Shown here one piece after another: positions 1 to 11,305 of a stretch of DNA of 64,000 nucleotides. Source of the DNA: Parascedosporium putredinis (taxonomy: Eukaryota; Ascomycota; Sordariomycetes; Microascales; Microascaceae). Made by a program: the position numbers and the translations under genes. The stretch spans positions 1,674,001 to 1,738,000 of the forward strand of contig CASHTG010000012.1 in assembly GCA_949357655.1 (NCBI GenBank). The letters are read 5' to 3'. A model generated the notes under the pieces. The model saw only the letters and a program-made list of their open reading frames with translations. It was not told the DNA's origin and searched no databases. The stretch's first letter is position 1; the number at the start of each line of letters is the position of its first letter.

Positions 1-1038
1 CGCCGACAAAGAAGATCTCGTTCATTTCCAAATACTTTGAAACCCTCCCATACCGCCTCGACGAGAAAACGGGCCTGATCAACTATGACCAGCTCGAGGA
101 GCTCGCCACCCTCTATCGCCCCAAGATTATCGTCGCCGGGACGAGCGCCTACAGCCGGCTGCTTGACTACAAGCGCTTCCGCGAAATTTGCGACAAGGTG
201 AATGCCTACCTCGTTGCCGACATGGCCCATGTCTCGGGCCTCGTAGCCGCCAACGTCATCCCCAGCCCGTTTGCCTTTGCCGATATCGTCACCACCACGA
301 GCCATAAGAGTCTGCGCGGACCCCGAGGTGCCATGATCTTCTTCAGAAAGGGTGTTCGTCGAGTAAACCAGAAGACCAAGAAGGAAGAAATGTACGATCT
401 CGAGGGCCCCATCAACACCTCCGTCTTCCCTGGTCATCAAGGTGGCCCCCACAACCACACGATTGCCGCTCTCGCCGTGGCTCTTCAACAGACGCAAACC
501 CCCGAATTCCGCGCGTACCAGGCCCAAGTGCTTTCCAACGCCAAGTCCTTGGCTCGCCGCCTAGAGATCCCAAGGAAAAGGGTGGTCTTGGTTATAGCCT
601 TGTAAGCGGCGGCACCGACAACCACCTGATCCTTGTGGATCTCAAGCCCCAAGGAATTGACGGAAGCCGAGTCGAACGAGTCCTAGAGCTTGTCGGCATC
701 GCCGCCAACAAGAACACCGTTCCCGGCGATAGGTCCGCCCTTATTCCCGGCGGCATCCGTATGGGTACCCCGCTATGACCAGCAGAGGATTTTCCGAGAA
801 CGATTTCGAGAGGGTTGCAGATATCATTGACCGCGCCGTGACCATCACCCTCAGATTAAACAAGGCGGCGAGGCAGGCGGCCGAGGAAAAGGGAGAGTCG
901 AGCCCCGGCAAGCTCAAGTTGTTCCTTGACCACGTCGGCGATGGGTCGTCGGATCGGGAAATCGTGCAGCTCAAGTCAGAGGTAGCGGATTGGGTGGGTA
1001 CGTACCCTTATCCCTGGGACTCTCGGTCAAGTAGCTGA
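1..1038 (+). CDS. SHM1: Serine hydroxymethyltransferase, mitochondrial type (5' part outside the window)
   Basis: PLP enzyme that converts serine and tetrahydrofolate to glycine and 5,10-methylene-THF. The visible part starts in frame at base 3 and covers the catalytic large domain and the C-terminal domain. The PLP-lysine motif TTTSHKSLRGPRG lies near 292-330, VFPGHQGGPHNH near 424-460, VSGGTDNHLILVDL near 602-642, and the protein ends just after ADWVGTYP. The wording of these motifs resembles the mitochondrial isoform more than the cytosolic one; that is a judgement from memory. The frame shifts twice, each as one missing base: near 563 (ARRL to DPKEKGGLGYSL) and near 771 (IRMGTP to MTSRGF). 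Conserved sequence continues on both sides, so these are probably sequence errors. No intron is seen here. The stop is at 1036-1038, and the next gene is convergent. Confidence 0.93.
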
Positions 1039-1508
1039 CCGGCCTGAACCTTTTGTTCGGCCGAGTGGGAGGGGTTTGGAAAGAGATCTTTATCCATGAA
1101 CCAAATGTATCGTTAAGGAGACAAGTGCTCAACGGCAACAGGAAGCAGCCCGTTGTTTTGTTTTAATGTAAACGGCACGTCTATTTTGTCAAATATTTTG
1201 AACCAGCAATCTCAGCCTCTCAAACGTCTTCTTCTCTCTTCTTCATATTCCTCACCATGATCTTTTGGAATGCTTTGATTATATATCCTATGATTCCGTA
1301 CGATGGTGCGAATAACACGCTGAAGACCTCGCATAGTATGGTCCTCGCTTACACATGGGGGTATCGTGAGGGGTTGTACGCCCCATTTGCGATGGCGACA
1401 AGTGGGAAGGGGGATGTAGGTGCTAAGAAAAGAAGAATATAAGCTAAAAGATAACATGGGATTACACAAAAGCCGTGATCCAAAATTCAAACTTGCTTCG
1501 CTCGTTCA
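1039..1508. other. Convergent intergenic region, 470 bp
   Basis: Space between two convergent genes. It should hold both 3' UTRs and polyadenylation signals. Short open frames here have no recognisable protein content. Confidence 0.5.
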
Positions 1509-4173
1509 TCAAGCCTGCTGCCTCGTCATATGCAAAACATCGAATCCTTCGCCGTAGTGCTTCTCCCAGTCAAACTCGGATGCCCTATTTTCGATGCCAA
1601 ACGCTCTCACGAGGCTTCGGACGCCGCCTCGTCGCCATTAACGACGGGGCGGGCATCCTCCTTGGCCTTGGCCGTGGCGCCCTGGCCCCAGATGCGGGTC
1701 TCGCCGGCATCGAGAAACGTGCCGATGTTCCTGAAAGTGAGGGAGATCCTGCCGCCGCCAAAGGACTTTTCTTCCGGCGTCTTCTCGGCCTCGCGGCGCT
1801 TGTCTTGCTTGATGGCGTGCAGCCAACGCTCGTTGGTCGCGAGGCCCATGCGGCAGAGAGAATTGTGCGGGAGGCGGGCGCGCTGGCTCTGGCGCTGCAG
1901 CGGTGGGGAGGACGAGGAGGGGGTGATGGTGGTGGTGCTGGTGGGAGGGGAAGCGCTACCGGAATCCGGCTCCGCGGTAGGCTTGGGCTCTTTATCCGCT
2001 CGCTTTGTCCGGAAGACCATGGTGCGCTCGGCGCCGAGGCTGAGGTTGGCGATGTAGGAGCCTTTTACAATGTCTAGAGTCTTGTCGCTGTGCTCTGAAA
2101 TGTAGTCTTTGCCATCTCGGTAAAGTTGAATCAGGACGTGGTTCAATGTGTGGCCCAGATGCTTCTCCACCTCTTCTTTCAGACGAAGCACGGTAGGAGA
2201 AAAGGGCTTCAAGGGGGGACTCGTCGGCGGGATGGCGGTAGACGGGCATGCTCCCGTCGGCTTCCACGTGGCCCTGGACCGCGACCAAGCGGGGCACTTC
2301 GCCGCCCAGATGGCTCATTCGCTTCCAATCAATTTCGTCCTTGAGCTTCTCGTAGATGCCCTCTTCTAACTCCGAGGGTAGAACATTGTAGATGACTTTG
2401 GTGTCGCCCTCGCAGAGAGGCTCCGACTCCTTGGGGGCGCTTTCGGTCGCGTCGCCGCGGTCTTCCGGCACCGCCTCGGCATGGCTCTTCACGGCCTCCT
2501 TTGCCTCGGGCGGGTTAGAAGGCGCATCGTCTGATTTTATTTGGGCGGCGGGCATCTCTTCAGCCGTGGTAGACTTGGCGGGGGTGGCGATTCGGTCTCG
2601 GGGCGGGGAGCGGGCGGGTCTTTGTCCTTGGTCTTGCTAGTATCCCGACTCGAACTCGGCACAGCATCGAGGGCCGGTCCCGCGGCGTCGCTTTTATCCT
2701 TTTCCCCATCCTTGCTCGGCAACTTCTCGACACTTCCGCGGGTTTCCTTTTTTCTGGCCAAGATCGCTCGTTTTTTTCGCCTGCGGAGGGGCTGAGGCTG
2801 CAGCCGTAGCGCGCTTGTTAGGCACCAGCTCCGCGGTCGGGTCAGCAGCCGCAGCAGAATTGGCCCGAGACGTCGAATCAGCCCGTGACGATGACAACCT
2901 CAAAGCTTTGACGTCCCTTGTTATTCGCCTGACGCCTTCGACCGCCTCTCTCGACCGCGCGCCGCCGGTGGTCCGACTTCTCGATGCGACAATTCTCTCG
3001 AGGTTCCGACGCAGTTCGCCGTCGCTGTCGTCGCCGTCGTCGCTTGCTGCCTCCAGGTCCGAATCAACCTCTAAACTCAACGATTCGCTCCCAGCAAGGG
3101 TACGCGGTTGTATTGACCGCGTGCGGGCGTATTTCTGTTGTAGTTCGAGAAGCTTGCTCGATGCGCCGCTCTCGGACGGGCGCGGGCGAGGTTTCGAGGG
3201 CTCTTTGGCACCGCTGGGTTCTTGAGGAGCCGTGACTGGAGGTTTGCTCGCCGTCTCGCTCTTAGCTTCAATTGGTTTCGGGTCTCCGGCCCCCTTGGTA
3301 TCCTTCTTTACGTTGTCGTCCTCGTCTTTCTTGCCACGGTCTCGCCTTGCTGCCTTTATCCTTGCCTTCTCAGCCTTCTGTTCTGCATCCTTCTTCTTTT
3401 GTCTCTCCCTTTCATCGTCACTATCATCTGGCTCGCCGAGAGTTGCCACGACCGACCGAGCCTTGACGATATCACAGCCACTCACTTCTTCCAGGTTGGA
3501 GAGTGCGGCTTCTCGTCTTTCCTTGTTTGACCAGCCACAGCAGTCTCGTACGAGAGTGATAGAGTAGCCATGAGCAGCGGCGTCAACAGTCGTGGCATGA
3601 ACACCAACATTGATAAGTGAGCCGCACACGTACAGGGTCGTGACCAGTCTCGAGCGCAATATCTGAAGAAGCCTAGTGCCATTAAAGGCAGAGTACTGTG
3701 TCTTCATGAGAAGCACGTCCTTTCTCGGATCGACGACTTTCTTCAACGGCGAGGCCAGTTGCCAACCAGGGGTTCCCTTCTGCACACATGTGATGGGGGT
3801 TGTGCTAAGGAAGGCCTCAACATCAATGTCGGAATCTTTCCCGGGCTTTATGGTGACTGCAGCAGACGGCGGAAGAGGGACATCCCTCGTTATGATCTGC
3901 TGGCCCTCCACGAACTGCCTAGGCTTCTCAAAGACTGTCTGGACCCAGATTACGACGCCAGTGTCACGAAAGCCGGCTGCCAGCTTCGCCGCGCGCTCGA
4001 CAAAGTCGTCATTTGTCGAAGACACGTGCAGGGACCCGTCTTTGGAGACAAAGTCATTTTGAAAGTCAATTAACAACAGTGCCTTTTGGGTGGGGAGGTT
4101 GGGAAACTTTGTCCTATCGATATGGAGAGAAGATGCGGCTGGTGGGGGCCTTTGAGCCCGGCCTTGAACTCAT
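1509..4173 (-). CDS. Isochorismatase-like domain fused to an AlkB-type 2OG-Fe(II) dioxygenase
   Basis: The N-terminal part (about residues 20-230) is an isochorismatase-fold domain: ALLLIDFQNDF (near 4050-4080) and MKTQYSAFNGT supply the Asp and Lys of the usual Asp-Lys-Cys triad. At the Cys position the sequence reads INVGVHATT, with Gly at 3603-3605, so hydrolase activity is doubtful. A long Lys/Glu/Ser/Pro-rich linker with basic, NLS-like patches follows. The C-terminal part is AlkB-like: NHVLIQLYRDGKD, the iron-binding HxD as EHSDKT (2081-2095), YIANLSLGAERTMVF, a distal His in NERWLHAI, and the 2OG-binding Arg pair in RISLTFRNIG. It ends FDWEKHYGEGFDVLH, with the stop at 1509-1511. Frame breaks lie near 4120, 2780, 2580, 2213-2218 (G6) and 1611. 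No intron is needed. The start at 4173 is the least certain point. I recall similar fungal fusions, and a nucleic-acid demethylase or repair role is an inference. Confidence 0.8.
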
Positions 4174-5944
4174 CTTGGGCCAAAAGGAAATGGATAAGTG
4201 GGATGGATTAATGAGGGGATCCCTTGATGAGGTACCGCGGAGATATTGAGCCTTGTAGAAGTCAGTTATATAGTCAAGAAAAGAACCGGGTTAAGAGGTG
4301 CCTTTGTTGACCAGCTTACCTAGGAGGGTCATGGAACGTTGCGAATTCCAGAACCCGGTCCTCGAGAACTGAAATATGGATGGGTCTAGATGCTATGGAA
4401 GGGGGTTGATGAGGCAGCTCCTTTCCCTTGCCGCTGATCGGCGGACACCTCGGTCGAGTGGGACAGCGCTGTGAAGCGTGGGCGGAGGTCGTGGACTGCT
4501 GGAGTGTGGACCAGGGCGTGTGGAACGTGATCTCAATTCCTAAATACTGACGCGAAGCCGCTACGACAGAGAGATCATGGGTCTTTTGCCTTGTCAATAT
4601 CTGACGACTAGCGCCTCCAGATGGATTCAAACGGTTCAGGTCCCTCTGACGAAGCGTCCGCTGTGGCAAGCAAGACTAAAATTTAACTTCCCACCAAAGC
4701 CGGGGTCTAAGTAGAGGGGGATGCGCGGAGGGGTCCCTTTCCAGCGCTAACCGTGGCAGCGGCAGTTTGATCGTGCAGTTGGACAATGGGCAAATTTTTA
4801 CATGTGTGGGTTCGTCAATGCAATAGCTAGAGGAAGAATAAAAATGGAGATCAAGGGATCTTCGCAAGAAGGGTATTATATCAATGACTTGAGATGGCGA
4901 GAATAGGGGAGTGGAATGGCCAGTGCGGTTCGCGCTCGTTTCAACGGGGTGCGCAGCCCGGTGCCGTCTTGGATGGAAACAGACCAAGACCTGTTCGCCG
5001 ATGTTCTAATGGTCCAGGGTCCACGGATCCATTGGTAAATGCCGATGGGCGGTGCGACAATCTTATTATTATAATGGATGGATGGAATTGTTGATGCGTT
5101 GGTCTCTCAGCTTTGTGTCTATTGCTGGCTCAACATTGATGATGACACCTAGAAAGAGGACGAGAAAAATCACATATCACATTCCGCCTCAACAGCAGGT
5201 TGCGACTTGGCCGCGGCTTCAATCACAGGGCACGTCGCAGGGTGCATCATGCAGTTGACGAATTTGATCCAACAAGCACCCCCGAGACATGAACGCTCAA
5301 GCTTCGTCCAGCCCCTTGCAGCCTTTTCCACCCTGACCCCTCTCGCCAATGCAGGCTTCGAGATTGGCGAACGGACAAAGGAAGGAAGAAGAAAATAATG
5401 GAAGAAGACGACCACCAAACACTTTGAGTTGGACAGGCTGGGCAAAAGTGTACACTACAGTGTTCAATATCAATATAGGTAGCATCTTCCACCCCGAGAT
5501 TGAAGAGGGGATGAGGAATTCTGATATTATTCGACCTCAAGTGCTCACAATCAAGTGGTGTGTTCGGGAAAGACGCGACATCCGTCGGTGTATTGTAGCT
5601 GCCAGATGGGATCGGCTGTCTGCGGCTGTTTTAGGCGCTCTCCATCGTGACCCGGCGGGACTTGAGCTCGGATCCGTCACGTCCAGATTTCGTCCTTGAG
5701 CAACAACGACAATCTATCTTCCAAGCGAGTCTCGCCATCCAAGGCTCTTTCACCTTAGATTTGGACACATTAGGCCGCCGCGTTTCCCTATAATGCTCTA
5801 GACCTCAGCCTGCACTCCCCACTATCACCTTGAGTGAGGAGCTAGCGCCAACCACGCTCTCGGCCACGCGCGTCGCACCAGAGACAGCTCAATATCACCG
5901 CCCACCGCTATAGACGCGCCTCCCGTGGCCTCGTTACTGCAACC
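4174..5944. other. Intergenic region, 1.8 kb, divergent promoters
   Basis: Lies between the divergent isochorismatase/AlkB and TAF8 genes. I see no open frame with protein-like content on either strand and no RNA gene. It presumably holds both promoters. Confidence 0.45.
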
Positions 5945-7018
5945 ATGTCGACTGATGCTCCGGCAATCTCTCTCGATGGCGATGTTGAAATGGGGAACTC
6001 ATCTGATGCGAACGGTGCCCTGGATGCGGTCCCGGCGCCCAGCAGTGATGCTCCACCGACTCCCACGCAGTCCGCCTCGACAGCCATCGCAGTGGTAGCT
6101 GACCACAGACCTATCGATGTAAGCCATGCTGGGCTGAAGAGGTCAATAGCGCTTGTCCTCGATCATGTTGGGTTTGATGGCGCGGATACGGAGGCTGTAG
6201 CGAGCTTCGCGCTAGCCGTGGAAGAATGTACGTTGCCCGATTTCATACACACCCACCCGCCTCTCGCCTTTGGCGCCAGTCATCTAACTAGCTGTTTTCT
6301 TCTTCATGTAGATATCGATTCGATCCTTGGAGTACTGAAGCGCCAAGCTCTCTCTGCTCGCCGAGAACAGCCAACGCCTGTAGATTTCGAAAGAACTCTG
6401 CAAACCTTTAACCTTCCGATTGATTCTCTCAAGCCGCATGTCCGCCACCCAATCCACGCTACTCGACTTGTTCCGAAAGTCGAAACAATATCCCTCCCAG
6501 ACGGTCCTCATCTTCGCCCGTTGCCCACACTCGCTGACGAGCTTAGTGGTAAGCCTGCAAAGGAGGAGAAGGAGTATATCCCATCCCTCTTCCCCGAGTT
6601 CCCGAGTAGGCACACCTTTATCTCCACGCCCCGGGAAGAGTCTCAAGACAAAAAGGAGCCAAACACGATGCGCGAGCACCTCTCCAAGGCAGCAAAGCAG
6701 GGAGAGGACGCACTTCGTGGTTTACTGCGTGCATCCAAAGTCCGACAACAGAAAGAGGTCCGATCACAAGCCCAACGGTATCCAGCAAGTCGCGAGAGAT
6801 ACAAGCTCTGGGAGCAGGCGATGGGGAAGATGATGAAACCGCTGGATGAGGAGGGCTTGGTCCGGGTCGAGGACTCCTCAAAACCGGCGGCCGATCAAGT
6901 TGCAAATGCAAGCATGATTGTGAATTTTTCCACAGACTCACTCCGTCGAGAAGGCGTTCGCACAACGCGCCGCCCACCAGCCCGAACGACATTTGCGGCC
7001 GATCATGTGCCAAGGTGA
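5945..7018 (+). CDS. TAF8: TFIID subunit TAF8
   Basis: TAF8 joins TAF2 and the TAF10 histone-fold partner in TFIID, the general RNA polymerase II initiation factor, in the nucleus. The model is two exons, 5945-6227 and 6312-7018, around an 84-nt GT-AG intron (6228-6311), giving 329 residues with no frame break. After an acidic, Ala/Pro/Ser-rich N-terminus, residues about 58-125 form a histone-fold (bromo-associated) domain: LKRSIALVLDHVGFD, VASFALAVEEYIDSIL. The TAF8 C-terminal signature follows: HLRPLPTLADELSG and YIPSLFPEFPSRHTF, then a basic helical stretch. The ATG at 5945 is the first after a C-rich leader and fits the family start. Confidence 0.88.
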   Translation: MSTDAPAISLDGDVEMGNSSDANGALDAVPAPSSDAPPTPTQSASTAIAVVADHRPIDVSHAGLKRSIALVLDHVGFDGADTEAVASFALAVEECTLPDFIHTHPPLAFGASHLTSCFLLHVDIDSILGVLKRQALSARREQPTPVDFERTLQTFNLPIDSLKPHVRHPIHATRLVPKVETISLPDGPHLRPLPTLADELSGKPAKEEKEYIPSLFPEFPSRHTFISTPREESQDKKEPNTMREHLSKAAKQGEDALRGLLRASKVRQQKEVRSQAQRYPASRERYKLWEQAMGKMMKPLDEEGLVRVEDSSKPAADQVANASMIVNFSTDSLRREGVRTTRRPPARTTFAADHVPR

Positions 7019-7816
7019 CATTCTCATGCCTTCTCCGCGATTAATCAATAGGAGACCAGCAAAAATAGTCGAGAAAAACCAAAGCATGCAACCAGTATTA
7101 GTGCTGCAGCTCAACTGCAGGCATCACGCGAGCCAGCACTACCAGATACCAGTGCACACTTCGGATTGGGATGAGGTGGATACAGGGCAATCGTCAAGAG
7201 CCCATGACTTATTGTACAACAGAGCATATTCTAGATACCCCTTGGCAGCAATTGAATTCCATGGTGCGCATGCCTCGACAACGGCGTTCCGGCTAGCTTC
7301 AAAACCCCATGCTTCTTCCGACTTTGGTAAGCCCCCAACACGATCAACTTTTCCCATGCAGCTCAAGCTCCTCTCCCTCAGCCAGCCGAGCTTCATTCCA
7401 GCACTTGGCCACACTTGCCAACCAACCAACCTTCACTTGCCAGGTGCCCCACCATGACCTGAAGCTTGACCACCTTGAATTTTTTTTTTTCTGCGTGGCC
7501 CTAACTTTCATGCACACAGAAACGTCCTCGAGCAGAAATCTCAAATTCCCCAAACGTCCCCTTTGTGGCCACAGGAACCAAGCGAGACCTGAAGCGTGTG
7601 TGCGTACCCACCAAGAGGCTACGCCTGGCAACGAATTAGGTCTTTTCTGCCGTATTTCCCCCACCAACCCTCTCTCCTCTCTCTCCCTCGCCTGCCCCCG
7701 ACCCCTAACAAATATCTAATCCCACACAGGTGAACATCACCACACACAAGCCTTTCGCTTGCGATCCACCATCCGACAATCTTCAACCTCTGCCATCCTC
7801 TCATCTCACATTCATC
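7019..7816. other. Intergenic region and RACK1 promoter/5' leader, 0.8 kb
   Basis: Contains long C/T-rich tracts (about 7470-7490 and 7660-7720), typical of strongly expressed fungal genes, just upstream of the RACK1 start. No protein-like frame is seen. Confidence 0.45.
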
Positions 7817-9442
7817 ATGGCTGAGCAACTGATTCTCAAGGGCACCCTTGAGGGCCACGTAAGTTCTAGCCTCACAATCCTTTTGGACCACGACTTTCGG
7901 CGGCTCTTGCGTCTACGTCCGAATGCCGAATCCGCAGAATGTGTGCTAATCGTCTCTCTAGAACGGCTGGGTCACCTCTTTGGCCACCTCGATCGAGAAG
8001 TATGTGAAATAAAGCCCACTCGTTTATGCATTTCGTCGTCTTGAAAAATCAATCGAATCATCGCTGAAGGAGGGCTTGGCCTCGTCGCGGCTGACACGAA
8101 AGACTTCCGGCACACTGAAGTTTTTTCTTCATCTCGGAGGCGGCTTAGCGTACTGACTTGTGTGTGCCTGATGATAGCCCCAACATGCTTCTCTCCGCCT
8201 CTCGCGACAAGACCCTCATCATCTGGAACCTGACCCGCGACGAGACCCAATACGGCTACCCCAAGCGAAGCCTCCACGGTCACTCCCACATCGTCTCCGA
8301 CTGTGTATGTGCACATCCTGGCTCGTAGGCCGACCAACGATAAAAAGAGTGCTTGGAGTGCTGACATGTTCTAGGTCATCTCCTCCGATGGTGCCTATGC
8401 CCTCTCCGCCTCTTGGGACAAGACTCTCCGTCTTTGGGAGCTCGCTACCGGTACCACCACCCGCCGATTCGTCGGCCACAACAGCGACGTTCTCTCCGTC
8501 TCTTTCTCTGCCGACAACCGCCAGATTGTTTCCGGTGCCCGTGACCGAACCATCAAGCTCTGGAACACCCTCGGTGACTGCAAGTACACCATCTCCGATA
8601 AGGGCCACACCGACTGGGTCTCTTGCGTTCGCTTCAGCCCTAACCCCCAGAACCCCGTGATTGTCTCCTCCGGCTGGGACAAGCTTGTCAAGGTATGTAC
8701 AATCCTCTGGTCACAGGCCTACTTTCAATTCCTCGTTTCCCGACAGACTGCGCGTGTACATGATGCTTTCAAGTATTTGCTACTTCAGAGCCCTAGCTAG
8801 AAGCTAGGGCTATGAGACCAACATCACCATTGCCTGATTTTCCACACCTTTTAAAAATTGCAGTTGAACGAGGAAAGGGACGGCGGGGCTACTCATCTTT
8901 GGGGGCCCGCCATCCCTTGAGACGCCCCCTTTTCATTTTCTTTTTATCCGTTATACAGGACATGGCATGACGCCTCCTTGAATCAATTGTTGGCTAACCG
9001 CCCTCATCTCTGCTTAGGTTTGGGAGCTTTCCACCTGCAAGCTCCAGACCGACCACATCGGCCACACCGGTTACATCAACACCGTCACCATTTCTCCCGA
9101 TGGCTCTCTCTGCGCTTCCGGTGGCAAGGACGGTACCACCATGCTTTGGGATCTTAACGAGTCCAAGCACCTCTACTCTCTCAATGCCAACGATGAGATC
9201 CACGCTCTCGTCTTCTCCCCAACCGCTACTGGCTCTGCGCTGCTACCGCCAGCAGCATCATCATCTTCGATCTCGAGAAGAAGAGCAAGGTTGATGAGCT
9301 CAAGCCCGAGTTCACCGCTGTCGGCAAGAAGAGCCGTGAGCCCGAGTGTGTCAGCCTTGCGTGGAGCGCCGACGGCCAGACCCTCTTCGCCGGTTACACG
9401 GACAACATCATCCGTGCTTGGGGCGTCATGTCCAGGGCGTAA
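7817..9442 (+). CDS. cpc2: RACK1/Asc1 orthologue (cross-pathway control WD-repeat protein)
   Basis: Seven-bladed WD40 propeller that sits on the 40S ribosomal subunit and acts in translation and amino-acid (cross-pathway) control. Five exons: 7817-7858, 7962-7999, 8178-8304, 8375-8692 and 9018-9442. Bridged, they give exactly 316 residues, the family's normal length. Repeats end in the expected WD-type dipeptides (DKTLIIWNL, DKTLRLWEL, DRTIKLWNT, GTTMLWDL). One base is missing in the C run at 9217-9220, between HALVFSP and NRYWLCAAT; without it the last blade would be lost. All introns are GT-AG. The last one, 325 nt, is much longer than the others and carries a snoRNA (separate entry). The gene is very unlikely to be a pseudogene. 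Confidence 0.96.
8756..8846 (+). ncRNA. snR24: Candidate C/D-box snoRNA, U24/snR24-like, in the last RACK1 intron
   Basis: Inside intron 8693-9017. Box C is ATGATGC (8760-8766), one base from the consensus. A guide TATTTGCTACT (8774-8784) is complementary to AGTAGCAAATA of 25S rRNA; the G at 8779 would select the C methylated in yeast as Cm1437 if box D' begins at 8784. D' itself is degenerate (TTCA). A perfect 10-bp hairpin follows (8789-8798 with 8802-8811, loop AGA), then a C'-like ATGAGA (8812-8817) and box D CTGA (8834-8837). GTGT/ACAC flanks could form the terminal stem. Yeast U24 (snR24) also lies in an intron of the RACK1 gene ASC1, so both host and guide agree. The ends are approximate. 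Confidence 0.72.
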
Positions 9443-11305
9443 GGGCCTCCCTAGCTATCTGTTCTACTCTCTCGTCTCTTAGATTGTGACGGCGGTTCTC
9501 GGCGGGAATATATATCACAACGGCTTAGGGTCAAGCCAAAGGCAGGTGAAAATGAATTGCAAAAAGGGAACATGCAGTCGAGGAGTGAGTGTGAGTTAGA
9601 GCGGACGGGGTTGGAGAGCTCAAGAGAAGTGAGGTGGAAGACGGTTAGTGTCGTTGCACGTTTGAGTGGCAAAATGGTAGATCATGGTCGGGCGTCAACA
9701 GGCTGTCTTCCTCGCGGTCATTTTATTGGTCTTTGTGTAAGCGGCCTTGAGAGGAAGTCAAGGCTTTTGTTATAGGGCTTCCCTTGTGGCCCTAGCTTCC
9801 ACAGAATCGGCAAGATGAGGCAGGCATTTTTGTGTTTCTGGGTGGCTGTAAAGAGCCTTCTCAGGTGAAACCATGCAATGAATGGATGATTGCAAACAAA
9901 CGATGTACTTGTTTCCTCCGCCCTGGTCTTTTTTTTTCTCCTTTGCACTGCCGGCTGGAAGGGCATCGTGTGATATGTGTCGAGAATGCCGGGCCAAGGG
10001 GTCCATGATGCGCGGTCGGGCGAGCATGAAGAACAGTGTCAAAGTGGTTCTTGATTGACTCATTCTGTAGAAAAGGTGGCCATCACATTCCCCCAAGCTG
10101 ATTTCACTGTGCACACGACAGTCGAAGAAAAGATGAGAGAGGAGTGAAAGGTTCCATTTCCCATTTTTCTCCATGCCTCTCTCGTCTCAACGACACACCA
10201 GCGTGAAACCTGGTCGGGGTAACGGAGTGCGGCAAGGGGGACAATGTGCGTTTCCCTTGAAGAACAGCAAGCTCTTGGTGCTCAATTTAAAGTAACAGCG
10301 GTCTTCACCTTACATGATCCCATTGATCCCACCCCACCCGCAGGGCAAAGCATTCAGTGCCAAGCAGAGAATTGGAGCCGAGGATCCTTGACTAATCTTC
10401 TACACTGGCGTCACCATGGCCAATTGACCAACGAACAGATCGGAGAGGCAAGAGTCAGAAGGGGATGGATGAGATGGGGGAAAAAATGTTGGGAGGGTTG
10501 AGCACTAAAGAGGGCTGAGCAGATTAGCCAGAGTGGGGGTCGCATGCCGTTGCAGCACGCGCTGGGCGTCATTCTACCAACCACCAGGAGGGGATATCAA
10601 ATGTCGCTCGCGGGCCATAGGGCGGGGGCGAGTGCATATTTCGATGACATCCAGATCCACCACCACCGTAGGGTACATTGCTGGCGATCCCACTAGCTTT
10701 CGGCCCTGCGCCGGCCTTTGCCCCCTTCCCCTTGCCCCAGGGCTTCACCCTCCCTTTCCATCTATGATGGACCTCTAATACACGTAATCTTCGTTGACTA
10801 GCCCTCTCAGACGAGCTAGCAGTGGCCCAGCAGCCTCGAGGACTTTGTGAAAGAGTTGAGACAATGCAAGAAGAAGACGATGAATCCCGAGGGTCTTAAA
10901 GCGCCTTGCCCTACATCCAGGAGAGACCCGGAGATTGGGTAAGGGACAGGATCAGTGATGTATTATGACTCTACTGCCATTGATCAATCCTCGATTGATG
11001 CTCAAGCGGGGAAGCAAGATGTTGTAGGAGGGTGCATGCCGCGTGCCTGAGACGGGTACCCCCTCCCCTCCTCCTGTTCCTGCTCCTTTTCTTTCCCTTT
11101 CCTAACTCCCTGGCTCGTTGGGTTTTTGTTTTTCTTGTTTATTTAGATCCGGTGGTTGATTATCAGATCCTGTTCCTTCCTGCTTGTGCATATCTGGGCC
11201 CTACCTTCCTCGTCCCATTTATTCTCGCCTGTTCCTCCCGTGCGGATTTGCTCCCCGCTCCATTTACACAACGTACGAGCTTCTCTTCGTGAGCGGACTT
11301 GCACA
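9443..11305. other. Intergenic region, 1.9 kb
   Basis: Holds the RACK1 3' UTR and the BIO2 promoter. Short frames on both strands lack recognisable content. A C/T-rich tract at about 11050-11130 precedes BIO2. Confidence 0.45.

Noticed and set aside
1..1038. SHMT as a pseudogene
   Set aside because: Two single-base breaks only, with intact conserved motifs on both sides and the same error type in many essential genes nearby.
1607..2212. AlkB part as a separate short gene starting near 2212
   Set aside because: It would lack the N-terminal half of the domain, and conserved sequence continues upstream across a G6 run.
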